Part shown: piece after piece, positions 4,911-5,450 of the stretch | Layout: each line of letters begins with the position of its first letter | Numbering within the stretch: the stretch's first letter is position 1 | NCBI GenBank assembly: GCA_013694495.1 | Contig: JACDCH010000113.1 | Span: 1 to 5,450, forward strand | DNA length: 5,450 nt | DNA from: Acidimicrobiia bacterium | GTDB lineage: Bacteria; Actinomycetota; Acidimicrobiia; Acidimicrobiales; JACDCH01 | Reading direction: 5' to 3' | Notes under the pieces: generated by a model | Databases searched by the model: none | What the model was told of the DNA's origin: nothing | Seen by the model: only the letters and a program-made list of their open reading frames with translations | Position numbers and translations under genes: made by a program

Positions 4911-5450
4911 ATGAGCGCCCCGTCCTCCCTCCGCGACCTCCCGATCAAGCTCCGCGACGACCCGGCCGTGCTCCGGCTGCTGGGCCGGTCGAGCGCGGTG
5001 CTGTCGGTGCCCGACCACGGGCGCGCCTACGTCATCGCGGGGCTGGCGGCGAGCAGCACCCGGCGCCCGTTCGTGGTGGCGGTGCCCACCACCGCCGACG
5101 CCGAGCGCCTCTACCGCGACCTGCAGACCTACCTCGGCGACGTCGAGCTCTTCCCGGCGTGGGAGACGCTGCCCTTCGAGCGGGTGAGCCCGAACGTCGA
5201 GACGATGGGTCGGCGGATGCGGACGATCCACCGCCTGCACCACGACCCGCCGGCGGTGATCGTGGCGCCAGTACGCGCCCTCGTGCAGCGCCTCGGCCCC
5301 CACCTCGAGGACGTGCAGCCGATCACGATCCACCCCGGTGAGCGGCGCGACCGCGACGACCTCCTCGCCAGCCTCGTCGGCGTCGGCTACCGCCGCGAGG
5401 AGCAGGTCGAGCACCGGGGCGAGGTCGCGGTGCGCGGGTCCATCGTCGAC
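4911..5450 (+). CDS. mfd: Transcription-repair coupling factor Mfd, N-terminal part (truncated by window edge)
   Basis: Mfd removes RNA polymerase stalled at DNA lesions by ATP-driven translocation and recruits UvrA for nucleotide excision repair. Only the first 180 codons of a protein usually about 1,150-1,200 residues long are present; they run in frame to the last base. They cover the start of the UvrB-like module (domains D1a/D2), which in the full protein contacts UvrA: YVIAGLAASSTRRPFVVAVP (40-59) at the position of the degenerate nucleotide-binding loop, then the hallmark LFPAWETLPFERVSPNVETM (80-99), and VIVAPVRALVQRL. The helicase domains, the RNA-polymerase-binding domain and D7 lie beyond the edge. 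ATG 4911 is chosen because homology begins shortly after it and no good in-frame start lies upstream. The gene is divergent from the Uma2 gene, 83 bp away, and shows no damage in the visible part. Confidence 0.96.
   Translation, partial: MSAPSSLRDLPIKLRDDPAVLRLLGRSSAVLSVPDHGRAYVIAGLAASSTRRPFVVAVPTTADAERLYRDLQTYLGDVELFPAWETLPFERVSPNVETMGRRMRTIHRLHHDPPAVIVAPVRALVQRLGPHLEDVQPITIHPGERRDRDDLLASLVGVGYRREEQVEHRGEVAVRGSIVD

Noticed and set aside
3872..4948. 358-codon minus-strand frame crossing the mfd start, Uma2 gene, gap and vapC end
   Set aside because: It is out of frame with Uma2 and Arg-rich, and overlaps mfd and vapC antisense. Only its short 4115-4168 stretch is of interest, as the Uma2 remnant.

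Overview
This is a very G+C-rich chromosomal window whose coding frames have strongly G/C-biased third codon positions and frequent GTG starts, and two of its genes appear to be read from leaderless mRNAs. Together with the gene families, this points to an actinomycete (phylum Actinomycetota). A lineage such as Acidimicrobiia is possible but cannot be fixed from the sequence. I see no rRNA, tRNA, CRISPR array, transposase or integrase.

Layout. The left part (1-3262) is on the minus strand. A GalE/WbpP-type NAD-dependent sugar-nucleotide epimerase (start 3262, stop 2336) is followed 98 bp later by a large patatin-like phospholipase/acyl hydrolase (start 2237) that leaves the window at position 1. 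The two could be co-transcribed, but their functions are not obviously linked. A divergent gap (3263-3464) separates them from a plus-strand vapB-vapC toxin-antitoxin operon (3465-4099), whose two genes overlap by 4 bases (GTGA). Converging on vapC from the right is a minus-strand Uma2-family (DUF820) putative PD-(D/E)xK nuclease (4827-4273). The 173-bp gap between them holds what looks like a decayed second copy of the Uma2 C-terminus. At the right edge, divergent from the Uma2 gene across an 83-bp gap, begins mfd, the transcription-repair coupling factor, of which only the first 180 codons are present.

How it works together. The window joins housekeeping functions (mfd; sugar-nucleotide metabolism) with a small accessory patch of vapBC, Uma2 and a Uma2 remnant, gene types that often move or are gained and lost. 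The regulatory layout is the most informative part. vapB has a TAnnnT -10 box that puts the predicted transcript start on the A of its ATG. The Uma2 gene has a -35/-10 pair with a 17-bp spacer that puts its start about one base before its ATG. The epimerase and patatin genes, in contrast, have clear Shine-Dalgarno sequences.

I did not find a convincing new multi-gene system. The observations most worth a second look are the Uma2 remnant with its 22-bp direct repeat, the two leaderless promoters (one with a possible operator repeat), and a small tryptophan-rich reading frame just upstream of vapB.
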